Below are positions 1 through 8,583 of a stretch of DNA of 64,000 bases, piece after piece (the first letter of the stretch is position 1; each line of letters starts with the position of its first letter). This DNA is from Chitinophaga pinensis (GTDB lineage: Bacteria > Bacteroidota > Bacteroidia > Chitinophagales > Chitinophagaceae). The translations under genes were made by a program, and so were the position numbers. The notes below the pieces were generated by a model, which worked only from the letters and a program-made list of their open reading frames with translations, was not told the DNA's origin and did no database searches. The stretch lies in the NCBI GenBank assembly GCA_945862385.1, contig CAMAXV010000014.1, positions 1-64,000 on the forward strand, in the 5' to 3' direction.

Positions 1-474
1 GCGTTTAAACAAGGTAAATATCCGCTTGAATCCAATATGGCTGTTCGAAATGAAGCATTTAAAAGAATTGGCGGTTTTAACACAGACTTGCCGGGAGTAA
101 AGGGAACGCTGAGAATAGGTGGAGAAGGAAAAGACTTTTTTTACAGGCTCACAGCAGATGGGAGTAGCATTATTTATGATCCGGCCATCAGGGTAATGCA
201 TGTGGTGGAAACAGCGAAGTTGACAAGAGCATATATGTACCGGGTAGCAAGTGGAATAGGACGCGGAGAAAGAGTACGTATTGGCAAAAAAGGTAAAATA
301 GCCTATATTTTTAAGTTATTCGAATATTTTATTAAGTTTTTTGCTTCTTTAATTTTAGGTTTTTTATACTTTCTTCAAGGAAATTATTCTAAGTCACTTC
401 CTGTAATAAGATTTAGAATTGACACAATAAAAGGGTTAATTGAAATGAAAAAAAAATCAATACTTAAAACCTGA
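1..474 (+). CDS. glycosyltransferase family 2, C-terminal part
   Basis: This is the 3' end of a gene that begins before the window; the frame is open from base 1. The visible part contains ESNMAVRNEAFKRIGGF, the acceptor-side motif of GT2 enzymes, followed by an acidic EGKDFFYRL segment. The last 60 or so residues are hydrophobic and basic and probably form a membrane-proximal tail. GT2 enzymes of this kind transfer a sugar from a nucleotide sugar during O-antigen or capsule assembly. Two more plus-strand glycosyltransferases follow, so it is probably the upstream member of one polysaccharide operon. The donor and acceptor cannot be told from sequence. Confidence 0.8.
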   Translation, partial: AFKQGKYPLESNMAVRNEAFKRIGGFNTDLPGVKGTLRIGGEGKDFFYRLTADGSSIIYDPAIRVMHVVETAKLTRAYMYRVASGIGRGERVRIGKKGKIAYIFKLFEYFIKFFASLILGFLYFLQGNYSKSLPVIRFRIDTIKGLIEMKKKSILKT

Positions 475-514
475 ACGATTTTTTTAAATTTTACTTATTC
501 AAAAGTCTTAAATA

Positions 515-1774
515 ATGAAAAATAATATTTTATTTTCAATTTGTGTTCCAACTAGAAATAGAGCAATTACTTTAAAGTATTGCATACAAACTTTAATCGA
601 ACAGGATTTTAGCAATTACGAAATAATCGTTTCCGACAATAGTGACTCTTTAGAAAGATTAAAAGTCAGAAAATTAATCGACGAATTTAATAATCAATAT
701 CTTTCTTATCATGAAACACCAACATTCTATTCAATGAGAGAAAACTTTGAATTTGCATTAAGCAAAGCTCAAGGAAAATACATTTTATTTTTAGGTGACG
801 ACGATGGATTTGTTTTAAATTCTCTAGGTTATTTAGAAAACTATTTACAAGAGAACGGTGATATCGATGTATTAAAGTGTCCAAGTATTATTTATCATTG
901 GCAGGGAAGTATAAATTTCCCAAATTCAAACTTAATGTTCCCTAAATCAAATCCAATATTACATGTTGATGCTAAATCTATTTTAAAAAAAGTTCTTCAT
1001 TTTGAAATGGCATATTTCAATTTGCCTATGATTTATTATTCATTTGTAAAAAAAGATTTAATTGATAAGGTCGTAGAGCAGAATGGATCTTTTTTTGGTA
1101 GTTGTATTTCTGTGGATATTTTTTCAGGTTTAGTTATAGCGAAAAACATAAAACAATTCACCATAATTGATAAACCATTTACAATTGCTGGAATATCAAA
1201 ATACAGTAATGGAGAAAGATTAATGAAAAAAAAGGAAAAAGAAAACACTGAATTCATTAAGTCTCAGAACTATAAATCAGAATTAATAAAATATAAAATC
1301 CCGTTCAGTGTTCAAAACGAATTAGCTACGTTGATTTTAATCGACAATTATAAATTTCAAGAATTATATCAAGATTTTGTTGTAGACAAAAAGAAACAAA
1401 TTTTCAATTATCTAATAAACATTTTTATCCATTCTGGAATAACAAGTGAAAAAAATAAATTAGTAAAACTTGATGAATTTAAACAAAATGGGATTAATCC
1501 AGAGCTGATCGATCAAATTAAAAATATGATAAAAAAGGACAATAGCATTATGACAAATTATTCTAGTATAAATAACCTAATTACACAACACTATAATTTC
1601 AACCCTTTAGTTCATAATATCAAAAATATTCATGAAGCATCATTACTATCTGAAATAATTTTGTCAAATTCTATTTTATCTTACAATAAAACAGAAAAAA
1701 ATATCAACTATTTTAACTCATTTTTATTGGCTATTTTAAAAAAAATACAGTCAAAATTGAATTTTAGTATATAA
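515..1774 (+). CDS. glycosyltransferase family 2
   Basis: The 419-residue protein starts with the GT2 nucleotide-binding signature (CVPTRNRAITL near residue 10, DNSDS near residue 41) and has LGDDDG near residue 93 as the metal-binding DXD-type motif. The C-terminal half beyond about residue 230 matches nothing I recognise. Codon use is extremely AT-rich (AAA, ATT, TTA), clearly unlike the gene downstream at 1807, which suggests separate acquisition. It lies 40 bp after the preceding glycosyltransferase and 32 bp before the next, so co-transcription is likely. The role in polysaccharide assembly is inferred from the family and the neighbours. Confidence 0.82.
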   Translation: MKNNILFSICVPTRNRAITLKYCIQTLIEQDFSNYEIIVSDNSDSLERLKVRKLIDEFNNQYLSYHETPTFYSMRENFEFALSKAQGKYILFLGDDDGFVLNSLGYLENYLQENGDIDVLKCPSIIYHWQGSINFPNSNLMFPKSNPILHVDAKSILKKVLHFEMAYFNLPMIYYSFVKKDLIDKVVEQNGSFFGSCISVDIFSGLVIAKNIKQFTIIDKPFTIAGISKYSNGERLMKKKEKENTEFIKSQNYKSELIKYKIPFSVQNELATLILIDNYKFQELYQDFVVDKKKQIFNYLINIFIHSGITSEKNKLVKLDEFKQNGINPELIDQIKNMIKKDNSIMTNYSSINNLITQHYNFNPLVHNIKNIHEASLLSEIILSNSILSYNKTEKNINYFNSFLLAILKKIQSKLNFSI

Positions 1775-1806
1775 TTTCTATTGAAAATATTTAGGAAAAA
1801 ATTATT

Positions 1807-2916
1807 ATGCGTGTTTTTTATGACCACCAGATTTTTTGTGAGCAGTCATTTGGAGGAATTTCAAGATACTATTATGAATTGATCAAGGGGGCCAGTGAGC
1901 GTGAATTATTTACCCCAATACTGGATGTAGCCTATGCAGACAATGTATTCAGTCAGCTATTAAAACCAGATAATCGATGGTTAACAAGTGCCCGGTTCAA
2001 AGGACGAAAAGATCTGGTAAGATTGATTAACCATGTTCGCACGTTTTACAATGTCAGAAACACTGCATTTGATATCTTTCACCCCACTTATTTTCATCAG
2101 TCAGCATTAAGGAACCGTATGGGTAAACCCATGTTTATTACTGTATTGGATATGATTGATGAGAAATACCATGAAGGTCTGCCTAAATTCAGGAAACTGA
2201 TTCAGCACCGAAGAAGGATGATACATGCGGCAGATCACATCATTGCGATTTCAGAAAATACACGGAAAGACATTATTGATTACTTTAATATAGCGCCTTC
2301 CAGAGTTACCACCATATACCTTGGGTCAAGCCTTGAAAAGACAGCGATAGATGCAGTGGCAAGGGATAATAATACTAAACCCTACATCCTGTTCATTGGT
2401 AGTAGAAAAGGCACCCATAAAAATTTTGAAAACTACCTGCATGCCATAAGCTTGATTTCACAAACGGAGCGTGAAATTGAATTTGTTTTTGGAGGAGGGG
2501 GGGATTTTACGGAAGAGGAACTTATGTCTATTGCAAAATATGGCTTAACAGAGAGGGTTAAGTACAAAGCCATAAGAACGGATGAGGATATCATCCGACT
2601 CTATAAAAACGCCTCTTTATTGATTTATCCAAGCTTATACGAGGGGTTTGGACTGCCTCTTGTTGAGGCGTTTAGTTGTGGAACACCATGTGCGACGGCT
2701 GCGGGATCCTGCCTTGAAGAAGTTGGCGGTGATGCCGCAAGTTATTTTAATCCGCTGGATCCAGCGGATATCGCCAGGGTTTCTGTAGCTCTTTTGCATA
2801 ACCCCATATTGTCTGCATCATATGTTGAAAAGGGATACGTCCGCGCCAGATTGTTTACATGGGCTCAAACAGCTATAAAGACCAATGAAATCTATAGAGA
2901 ATTTTTGCAAAAATAA
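1807..2916 (+). CDS. glycosyltransferase family 4 (GT-B fold)
   Basis: The 369-residue protein has the two halves of a GT-B enzyme. The N-terminal half opens with MRVFYDHQIF and a glycine-rich FGGISRYY loop. The C-terminal donor domain starts with FIGSRKGTHKN near residue 197 and carries YPSLYEGFGLPLVEAFSCG near residue 276, the EX7E-type nucleotide-sugar site of retaining GT4 enzymes. It is the last gene of the plus-strand glycosyltransferase run and is convergent with the gene ending at 2930. Acceptor and linkage are unknown; mannosyl- or glucosyltransferase activity is common in the family. Confidence 0.87.
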   Translation: MRVFYDHQIFCEQSFGGISRYYYELIKGASERELFTPILDVAYADNVFSQLLKPDNRWLTSARFKGRKDLVRLINHVRTFYNVRNTAFDIFHPTYFHQSALRNRMGKPMFITVLDMIDEKYHEGLPKFRKLIQHRRRMIHAADHIIAISENTRKDIIDYFNIAPSRVTTIYLGSSLEKTAIDAVARDNNTKPYILFIGSRKGTHKNFENYLHAISLISQTEREIEFVFGGGGDFTEEELMSIAKYGLTERVKYKAIRTDEDIIRLYKNASLLIYPSLYEGFGLPLVEAFSCGTPCATAAGSCLEEVGGDAASYFNPLDPADIARVSVALLHNPILSASYVEKGYVRARLFTWAQTAIKTNEIYREFLQK

Positions 2917-2929
2917 CCAGCAAACCTGA

Positions 2930-3724
2930 TTACATATTTTCCAATCCCATACTCCGCTTGAGGTTGAAGAGAATCATACCCAATTTAGTTTGCTGAAGCA
3001 GGTTAAGTAATTTCAACCTCAATTGCCAAACTTCCATTTTAATGGAAAAGCCAAAATGAAACTGGTATGCTTTTTTCGTTTCAGCTAACGCTTTAAGATA
3101 ATTATGTGTGCTGACACCAGTGTCATCAAAAATAACAAACGGATAACTAACAAATCCGGCTTTAAAATCTTTGAGCCGGCACATCATTTCATAATCCATG
3201 GCAATGGCATAATTCTGACTATACAACCCCACCTGATCATATACAGATTTCTTTACAAACCAGGTTGGGTGTGAAACACTGCGCATACCTTTATAAAGCT
3301 TATCTGGATCAAAAGGCTTTCCAACCAGAACAGTTTTACCCATTCTTGTCATGTATATTTTACCTGTAAGCCATTGTAAATCCTGATGTAATTGAAATTC
3401 AAGGTATACCTTTTCCAACACAGAGGTATCAGTGTATACATCACCTGCATTCAACAATTGTATAACCTGCCCAGTTGATCTGATTATCCCTTTATTGAAA
3501 GCATCTGCAATACCTTCATCAGGCTCACATAACCATTTCCTATATGAAGGTTGCTCACTTCCTGCAAGCCATTCAGCGATATCATTGGTTTTAGAACCAT
3601 CAATAATCCAATGTTCAAAGGGAAGATGTTGCTGCACATCAACAGATGAGCATGTTCTTATTAAATCATCCAGGTTATTGAAGCATATGGTAACAACTGA
3701 TATCAAACATCCGGTTTCAGTCAT
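2930..3724 (-). CDS. glycosyltransferase family 2
   Basis: A short GT2 enzyme with SVVTICFNN at the N-terminus, DGSKTND near residue 43, a DEGIADAFNKG segment and the LNAGDVY metal-binding region. I place the start at 3724, MTETGCLISVV, because this ATG overlaps the end of the GDP-mannose dehydratase gene by only 8 bases and gives the usual GT2 N-terminus. The longer reading from 3745 adds seven atypical residues. It is translationally coupled to the dehydratase, which suggests that the enzyme uses or works beside the GDP-linked 6-deoxy sugar made there; that link is inference. Confidence 0.8.
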   Translation of the reverse strand: MTETGCLISVVTICFNNLDDLIRTCSSVDVQQHLPFEHWIIDGSKTNDIAEWLAGSEQPSYRKWLCEPDEGIADAFNKGIIRSTGQVIQLLNAGDVYTDTSVLEKVYLEFQLHQDLQWLTGKIYMTRMGKTVLVGKPFDPDKLYKGMRSVSHPTWFVKKSVYDQVGLYSQNYAIAMDYEMMCRLKDFKAGFVSYPFVIFDDTGVSTHNYLKALAETKKAYQFHFGFSIKMEVWQLRLKLLNLLQQTKLGMILFNLKRSMGLENM

Positions 3725-4688
3725 TGGCACTTTCAATTTCATCAATGATATCTGTCAGTACATCGAAAAAGTCAAGTTTATAATCCCAACCCAGTTTAAT
3801 TCTCGCTCTTGAAGAATCACCATAGAGATCGATGATTTCAGATGGCCTGAATAGTTTTTCGTCAACAATATACCGATCTGCTGGAACACCGATATAATTA
3901 AAAACAAAATCAATTATATCTTTAAGTAAGACGGATTTCCCAGATGCGACTATATAATCATCAGGTTGAAAGTGCTGCAACATAGCGTGCATCACTTTTA
4001 CATATTCTTTGGATGAGCCAAAATCTCTTTTGATCATGATATTGCCAACATGCAGCATATCCATTTTACCTGCTTTGATTTTCCTGGCTGATTCAATAAC
4101 TTTTTTAACAAAAAAAGTATCATCCCGCAGTGAAGATTCATGGTTAAACAATATTCCACTGCAGGCAAAGATACCATAGGCTTCCCTGTAGTTTCTAACA
4201 ATCCAGTGAGCTGTTGCCTTGGAAATGGCATACGGACTAACTGGATTAAGCACATTATCTTCACGGATAGGAAGTTCTGGCACGCGACCGAACATTTCAC
4301 TGCTGGATGCTTGATAGAATCTGATATCGGAGTTGGATGAACGAATAGCTTCGAGAATATTGAGTACTGAAATGGAATTGAACTGTATTGTTCCGATGGG
4401 TTGGTTAAATGAAGCTGCGACAGAGCTCTGTGCAGCAAGATTATAAAACTCATCGGGTTTATACTTCTGCAGAATCCTGATAATTGAAGAATAATCCATC
4501 AAGTCACATTCTTCAAGCTGTATCTGCGTATCGATCCCGAGTTTCATTAATTTGGAAAGACCAGCAGATGAATAAGAACGGGTTAATCCAACTACGGAAT
4601 AGTTTAATCCAAGCAGGTATTGAGCCAGGTATGCCCCATCTTGACCAGTAATTCCAGTAATAATTGCTGTCTTATTTATTGCAGGCAT
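3717..4688 (-). CDS. gmd: GDP-mannose 4,6-dehydratase
   Basis: An extended SDR enzyme that converts GDP-mannose to GDP-4-dehydro-6-deoxymannose, the precursor of GDP-fucose, rhamnose or perosamine. The Rossmann motif is ITGITGQDGAYLA near residue 10. The family-specific stretches NLAAQSSVAASF, FYQASSSEMFG and SPYAISK are present, the last two giving the Ser/Tyr/Lys catalytic set. GILFNHES and RPSEIIDLYGD near the end are also typical. At 323 residues it is slightly shorter than many Gmd proteins. It lies 8 bp after mqnA and overlaps the glycosyltransferase gene downstream. No Fcl, Rmd or Per partner is visible in the window, so the final sugar is unknown. Confidence 0.83.
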   Translation of the reverse strand: MPAINKTAIITGITGQDGAYLAQYLLGLNYSVVGLTRSYSSAGLSKLMKLGIDTQIQLEECDLMDYSSIIRILQKYKPDEFYNLAAQSSVAASFNQPIGTIQFNSISVLNILEAIRSSNSDIRFYQASSSEMFGRVPELPIREDNVLNPVSPYAISKATAHWIVRNYREAYGIFACSGILFNHESSLRDDTFFVKKVIESARKIKAGKMDMLHVGNIMIKRDFGSSKEYVKVMHAMLQHFQPDDYIVASGKSVLLKDIIDFVFNYIGVPADRYIVDEKLFRPSEIIDLYGDSSRARIKLGWDYKLDFFDVLTDIIDEIESAND

Positions 4689-4696
4689 ACCTCAGA

Positions 4697-5467
4697 TTAG
4701 TTTAATGCAGAAATTTCATTATGATGGCTCACTTCTTTTAAAAACAGCTCCAATCCTGCGCGTTTTTTCTCATCGAAGCTGTAGGAGATATTTTTTGTAA
4801 AATACGTATAAAGATTATATCCAGGACAATCGCTTAGCGGTACTTTTGTCGCCAGTTCTTCAATGCCTTGTTCAACTCCTTCATTAAAAAGCCGCAGAAA
4901 TTGCTCATCAAATTTGTGCTTTGTGACCCAAACTGCAAATACAAATGGCAATCCTGTTAATTGTTTCCAGCCCTCGCCCAGGTCATAAATATATTTTGAG
5001 TTACCGCGGTGCTGCAGTGCCCGGTCACCTATTATCAAACCTGCAGTATTTCCACCGATTTCCTGAAGGTAGTGTTCATCTTTGGCCTTTATGAACTCTA
5101 CCTTTTTCTTCCATAATTTCCTGAATAATATCTGACAAAGTAAGACAGAAGTTCTTGACTGATAATCAAGAATCACAGTTTTTATTTCATGCATCGGAAC
5201 ATCACTGAATACAGCAACTGAGGCAACTTCGCCTGTTGTACCTATGCAGCAGTTTGTGATTATGGAATAGTCGCCCAGCTCATGGAGTGCTCCAACGGGT
5301 AATAATCCGATATCAAGTTCATCTTTTTGGAGCAAGGTGGCCAGCCCTGCTGGAAAATCAAGAAGAAGTTCTATTTTATCAGACAAGGGACCACTTTGAA
5401 GCCCCGATAACATGGGTTTTGTATTGAGGTAACTAACTGCGCCAACCCTTATTTTCCTTTCCACCAA
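4697..5467 (-). CDS. mqnA: chorismate dehydratase MqnA, menaquinone biosynthesis
   Basis: MqnA dehydrates chorismate to 3-(1-carboxyvinyloxy)benzoate, the first step of the futalosine pathway to menaquinone. The N-terminus VGAVSYLNTKPM is the hallmark of the MqnA/MqnD periplasmic-binding-like fold, and the length of 256 residues is normal. The gene appears to lack an ATG: in frame, the first possible starts are TTG at 5467 and GTG at 5464, and a TAA stop lies about 13 codons upstream. It is divergent from purB and only 8 bp ahead of gmd, so a core metabolic gene reads into the polysaccharide locus. I see no other menaquinone gene nearby. Confidence 0.86.
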   Translation of the reverse strand: MVERKIRVGAVSYLNTKPMLSGLQSGPLSDKIELLLDFPAGLATLLQKDELDIGLLPVGALHELGDYSIITNCCIGTTGEVASVAVFSDVPMHEIKTVILDYQSRTSVLLCQILFRKLWKKKVEFIKAKDEHYLQEIGGNTAGLIIGDRALQHRGNSKYIYDLGEGWKQLTGLPFVFAVWVTKHKFDEQFLRLFNEGVEQGIEELATKVPLSDCPGYNLYTYFTKNISYSFDEKKRAGLELFLKEVSHHNEISALN

Positions 5468-5475
5468 TATTGCTG

Positions 5476-5483
5476 TAATTTTG
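5476..5483 (+). promoter_or_regulatory. -7 promoter box of purB
   Basis: TAATTTTG fits the Bacteroidota -7 consensus TAnnTTTG. It lies 28 bases ahead of the purB ATG, leaving a leader of roughly 20 nt. A TTTT run about 20 bp upstream could act as a weak -33 element. Confidence 0.5.
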
Positions 5484-5511
5484 CTGCAAGTTACACCAAT
5501 TAATAGTTACA

Positions 5512-6852
5512 ATGGAATTAAGCCCACTAACAGCAGTATCTCCAATAGATGGACGTTACAGCAAACAAACCAGCCAACTTTCAGCCTATTTTTCAGAATA
5601 TGCACTCATTAAATACCGCTTAAAGGTTGAAATAGAATACTTTATAGCTTTAGGCCAGCAGAAGTTATTCAGTTTGCCGGCAGCCAAAAGTAATGCATTG
5701 AGAAAACTGCTGGAAAATTTTAATCCGGAAACTGCCCTGGAAATTAAGCAATTTGAAAGTGTAACCAACCACGATGTAAAAGCACTGGAGTACTACATGA
5801 AAAAAGAAATGGATAAACTTGGGCTTGAGGAGCTTAAGGAGTTCATCCATTTCGGATTAACATCGCAGGATGTTAACAATACAGCAATTCCACTGATGTG
5901 GAAAGAAGCCCTTGAATATGAATTCTATCCGGCTGTCAGCAACCTCATCATCTCAATCAGGGATATGGCAAAGAGCTGGAGTACAATTCCGATGCTTGCC
6001 AGAACACACGGACAACCAGCATCTCCAACCACACTGGGGAAGGAAATGATGGTATTTGTTGAGCGTCTGGAAAATCAGCTAAATCTGCTGAATCAGGTAC
6101 CCTATTCCTGTAAATTTGGTGGTGCAACCGGAAATTTCAATGCACACCTTGTTGCCTATCCTGAAGTTGACTGGATAAAATTCGCAAACAGATTTTGTGA
6201 AAACAAATTGGGATTGCAGAGACAACAGTATACAACCCAGATTGAGCATTATGACAATCTTGCTGCACATTTTGATGGCATCAAACGTATAAGCACCATT
6301 TTGATTGACCTATGCAGGGATATCTGGACATATATTTCCATGGAATATTTCAGGCAGAAAACAAAACAAGGGGAAGTTGGCTCATCGGCTATGCCTCATA
6401 AAGTTAATCCCATTGATTTTGAAAATGCAGAAGGAAACCTGGGTTTGTCAATTGCATTGCTTGAACATTTATCTTCAAAACTACCTGTTTCTAGGCTGCA
6501 GCGAGATCTGACCGACTCTACTGTTATCAGAAATATTGGCGTACCGTTAGCTCATTTCATGATTGCAATAAATTCTATCAACAAGGGCCTTGGTAAACTG
6601 GTTCTTAATGAGTCTGCCTTACAAACTGACCTTGATAAAAACTGGGCAGTAGTGGCAGAAGCTATTCAAACAATTTTGAGGAGAGAACGATATCCCCAGC
6701 CTTATGAAGCCTTGAAAGAGCTTACCAGGGGTAAAACATCTATCGATAAGGAAAGCATTCATGCATTCATCAGCAGCTTGAAAGTTAGTGCCTCCGTTAA
6801 AAAAGAACTGAAAGCCGTAACACCTTTCAATTATACCGGATTTAAAATTTAA
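5512..6852 (+). CDS. purB: adenylosuccinate lyase
   Basis: This enzyme cleaves SAICAR in purine synthesis and adenylosuccinate in AMP synthesis, releasing fumarate. The fumarase/aspartase superfamily signature is complete: GSSAMPHKVNPIDFENAEGN near residue 290 supplies the catalytic serine loop. LTSQDVNNT near residue 120 and RTHGQPASPTTLGKE near residue 165 supply the other active-site histidine regions. At 446 residues it has the normal length of the longer bacterial PurB type. It stands alone on the plus strand between minus-strand genes and has its own promoter at 5476. Confidence 0.95.
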   Translation: MELSPLTAVSPIDGRYSKQTSQLSAYFSEYALIKYRLKVEIEYFIALGQQKLFSLPAAKSNALRKLLENFNPETALEIKQFESVTNHDVKALEYYMKKEMDKLGLEELKEFIHFGLTSQDVNNTAIPLMWKEALEYEFYPAVSNLIISIRDMAKSWSTIPMLARTHGQPASPTTLGKEMMVFVERLENQLNLLNQVPYSCKFGGATGNFNAHLVAYPEVDWIKFANRFCENKLGLQRQQYTTQIEHYDNLAAHFDGIKRISTILIDLCRDIWTYISMEYFRQKTKQGEVGSSAMPHKVNPIDFENAEGNLGLSIALLEHLSSKLPVSRLQRDLTDSTVIRNIGVPLAHFMIAINSINKGLGKLVLNESALQTDLDKNWAVVAEAIQTILRRERYPQPYEALKELTRGKTSIDKESIHAFISSLKVSASVKKELKAVTPFNYTGFKI

Positions 6853-6923
6853 TGTTTAAAAGTTAAACTTTATTAGCAATAAAGACATTAAAAAAATAAT
6901 GAAGAGATAATCCCAAACTTGAG

Positions 6924-7703
6924 TTAATGAATTCTCTTTAGATAACCATCTGGAGCAACTGTAATCAATAACTTATTTTGAATTTCCTTGTCGATCACAA
7001 ATTCATTATGAGACTTCAGGAATTCCCAAACTGCTGTTTTAGGATTGTCGCCATTGCCCCATGGACGGTCCGGAAACATATCATTCGGCATATCTTCAAC
7101 AACAGTATCGAATACCACACAATAACTGTTAACACTGGTCAATTCTGCATAAGCATTGAGCTCGGCAAGAACGTGATCGTGTGTATGGTTGGAGTCCAAA
7201 CAAACAAGAACGGTTTTATAGTCTTTGGCAATTGCTTTAACCTGATCGATGATACCCTCAGCTATACTTGATCCCTGAATCATTTGAATCCTGGAAGACA
7301 TTGGATGGGATTCTATTGCATCTCTGTTATGCTCCCTGATGTCAATGTCTATTCCCAACACTTTTCTTTTTGATTCCTTTGGATTAATTGAATTTTCTGA
7401 CTCAATGGCTTCACACATGTCAATTAAAGCCAGCATAGAGGCGCTCATAATTAACGATCCCCCATGGGCGATTCCAGTTTCAATAATTAAATCTGGTTTT
7501 ACATTCCAGATTAACTCCTGCATCGCCACCATATCCTGTGGATACTGAATGATCGGTCTTCCTAAAAATTCATAATTGTAGGGATATTTGAAGGCAAATG
7601 ACCTGTTAAAAAAATCTTTTGTTGCCGAGATGAGTTGGGAATCCGTACTCTGAAGATTGATATTTTGGGAACATTCAATCTTGAAATTTTCATAATTACT
7701 CAT
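6924..7703 (-). CDS. CmcI-type methyltransferase (cephalosporin hydroxylase family)
   Basis: A 259-residue class I SAM-dependent methyltransferase of the CmcI/RhmlMT family. IIETGIAHGGSLIMSASML near residue 73 is the SAM-binding loop, and LVCLDSNHTHDHV near residue 166 carries the conserved Asp/His metal-binding cluster. PDRPWGNGDNPKTAVWEFL is typical of the C-terminus. Members named cephalosporin hydroxylase often act as sugar O-methyltransferases. As the last gene of the rfbF-rfbG-rfbC operon, 4 bp after the reductase gene, it most likely methylates a hydroxyl of the branched sugar; the position is unknown. Confidence 0.75.
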   Translation of the reverse strand: MSNYENFKIECSQNINLQSTDSQLISATKDFFNRSFAFKYPYNYEFLGRPIIQYPQDMVAMQELIWNVKPDLIIETGIAHGGSLIMSASMLALIDMCEAIESENSINPKESKRKVLGIDIDIREHNRDAIESHPMSSRIQMIQGSSIAEGIIDQVKAIAKDYKTVLVCLDSNHTHDHVLAELNAYAELTSVNSYCVVFDTVVEDMPNDMFPDRPWGNGDNPKTAVWEFLKSHNEFVIDKEIQNKLLITVAPDGYLKRIH

Positions 7704-7707
7704 TTCT

Positions 7708-8583
7708 TTAATATTTACTTAAGTAGTGTGAAATTCCGTCATTCAGACAGACTTTTTGTTTCCATCCTAAACTTTTGAGTATTGTATTGTCTCCAATCAA
7801 AAACTGAGGATCGTTCCGTAAAGCAGATTTGATAGACAAAACAGCTTCCGGAGACTGATTACAAATATAGGCTATCTGTTGGACGAGTTGTTCAATTTGC
7901 ACTGGATTACCCGAACAAATATTGATTACACCGTGGTAGTCTGCTTCCAAACACCTGATAAATGCTTGTGCCACATCACTGACATGCAGGAGGTCTCTGT
8001 ATGCAGTAGAATTGACGCCAAATGGTGTTTTTTGCCCCTTAAATACCTGAAAAAGTGATGGAATCAATCTAGTTGGAGGTTCATCGATACCATACGGGAA
8101 AAATACTCTTCCCCATGCAAGCTTAGCGCCATATTGAGACGCAACTAATTCCAAAGTTCTTCTGGTATTATCTTTTGACATCCCGTATAAAGTAGTTGGA
8201 TGAAGAGGAGTCAGATTTTCTTTAAAATATCCATACTGCCAATCATATTCAGCACATGTGCCAGCAACAACTGCATGTTTTCCTCCAAATTTATAGAATG
8301 AATCGAGAAGCCTGTAAGAAGCATTTGTCCATTCCAAATTTTCATAGGCACTCCAATACTTTCCATGTTCAACATACCAGGCAAGATGTATAAGATGGGT
8401 GGGCTGGTAAATGGACAGTAAGCCTGTGTAATCATAATGCGTCAGGAGATCAACTTCAAAAAAATTTGAATGGCCGGACTTATTGTTTCTACCAATTATA
8501 CAAAAGTCAATCCCAGATGCCTTCAAAATAGTCACAACGGCATTTCCCAAAAAACCTGATGCACCGGTGATTAGTACTTTCAT
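7708..8583 (-). CDS. NAD-dependent epimerase/dehydratase, probable sugar 4-ketoreductase
   Basis: A 291-residue extended SDR protein. VLITGASGFLG at residues 3-13 is the dinucleotide-binding site, and YGMSK near residue 142 gives the catalytic Tyr and Lys. The start overlaps the stop of the C-methyltransferase gene by one base (TGATG), a sign of translational coupling. In pathways built like this one, the SDR enzyme after a C-methyltransferase usually reduces the 4-keto group to finish the sugar. That role is inferred from position; epimerase activity cannot be excluded. Confidence 0.75.
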   Translation of the reverse strand: MKVLITGASGFLGNAVVTILKASGIDFCIIGRNNKSGHSNFFEVDLLTHYDYTGLLSIYQPTHLIHLAWYVEHGKYWSAYENLEWTNASYRLLDSFYKFGGKHAVVAGTCAEYDWQYGYFKENLTPLHPTTLYGMSKDNTRRTLELVASQYGAKLAWGRVFFPYGIDEPPTRLIPSLFQVFKGQKTPFGVNSTAYRDLLHVSDVAQAFIRCLEADYHGVINICSGNPVQIEQLVQQIAYICNQSPEAVLSIKSALRNDPQFLIGDNTILKSLGWKQKVCLNDGISHYLSKY

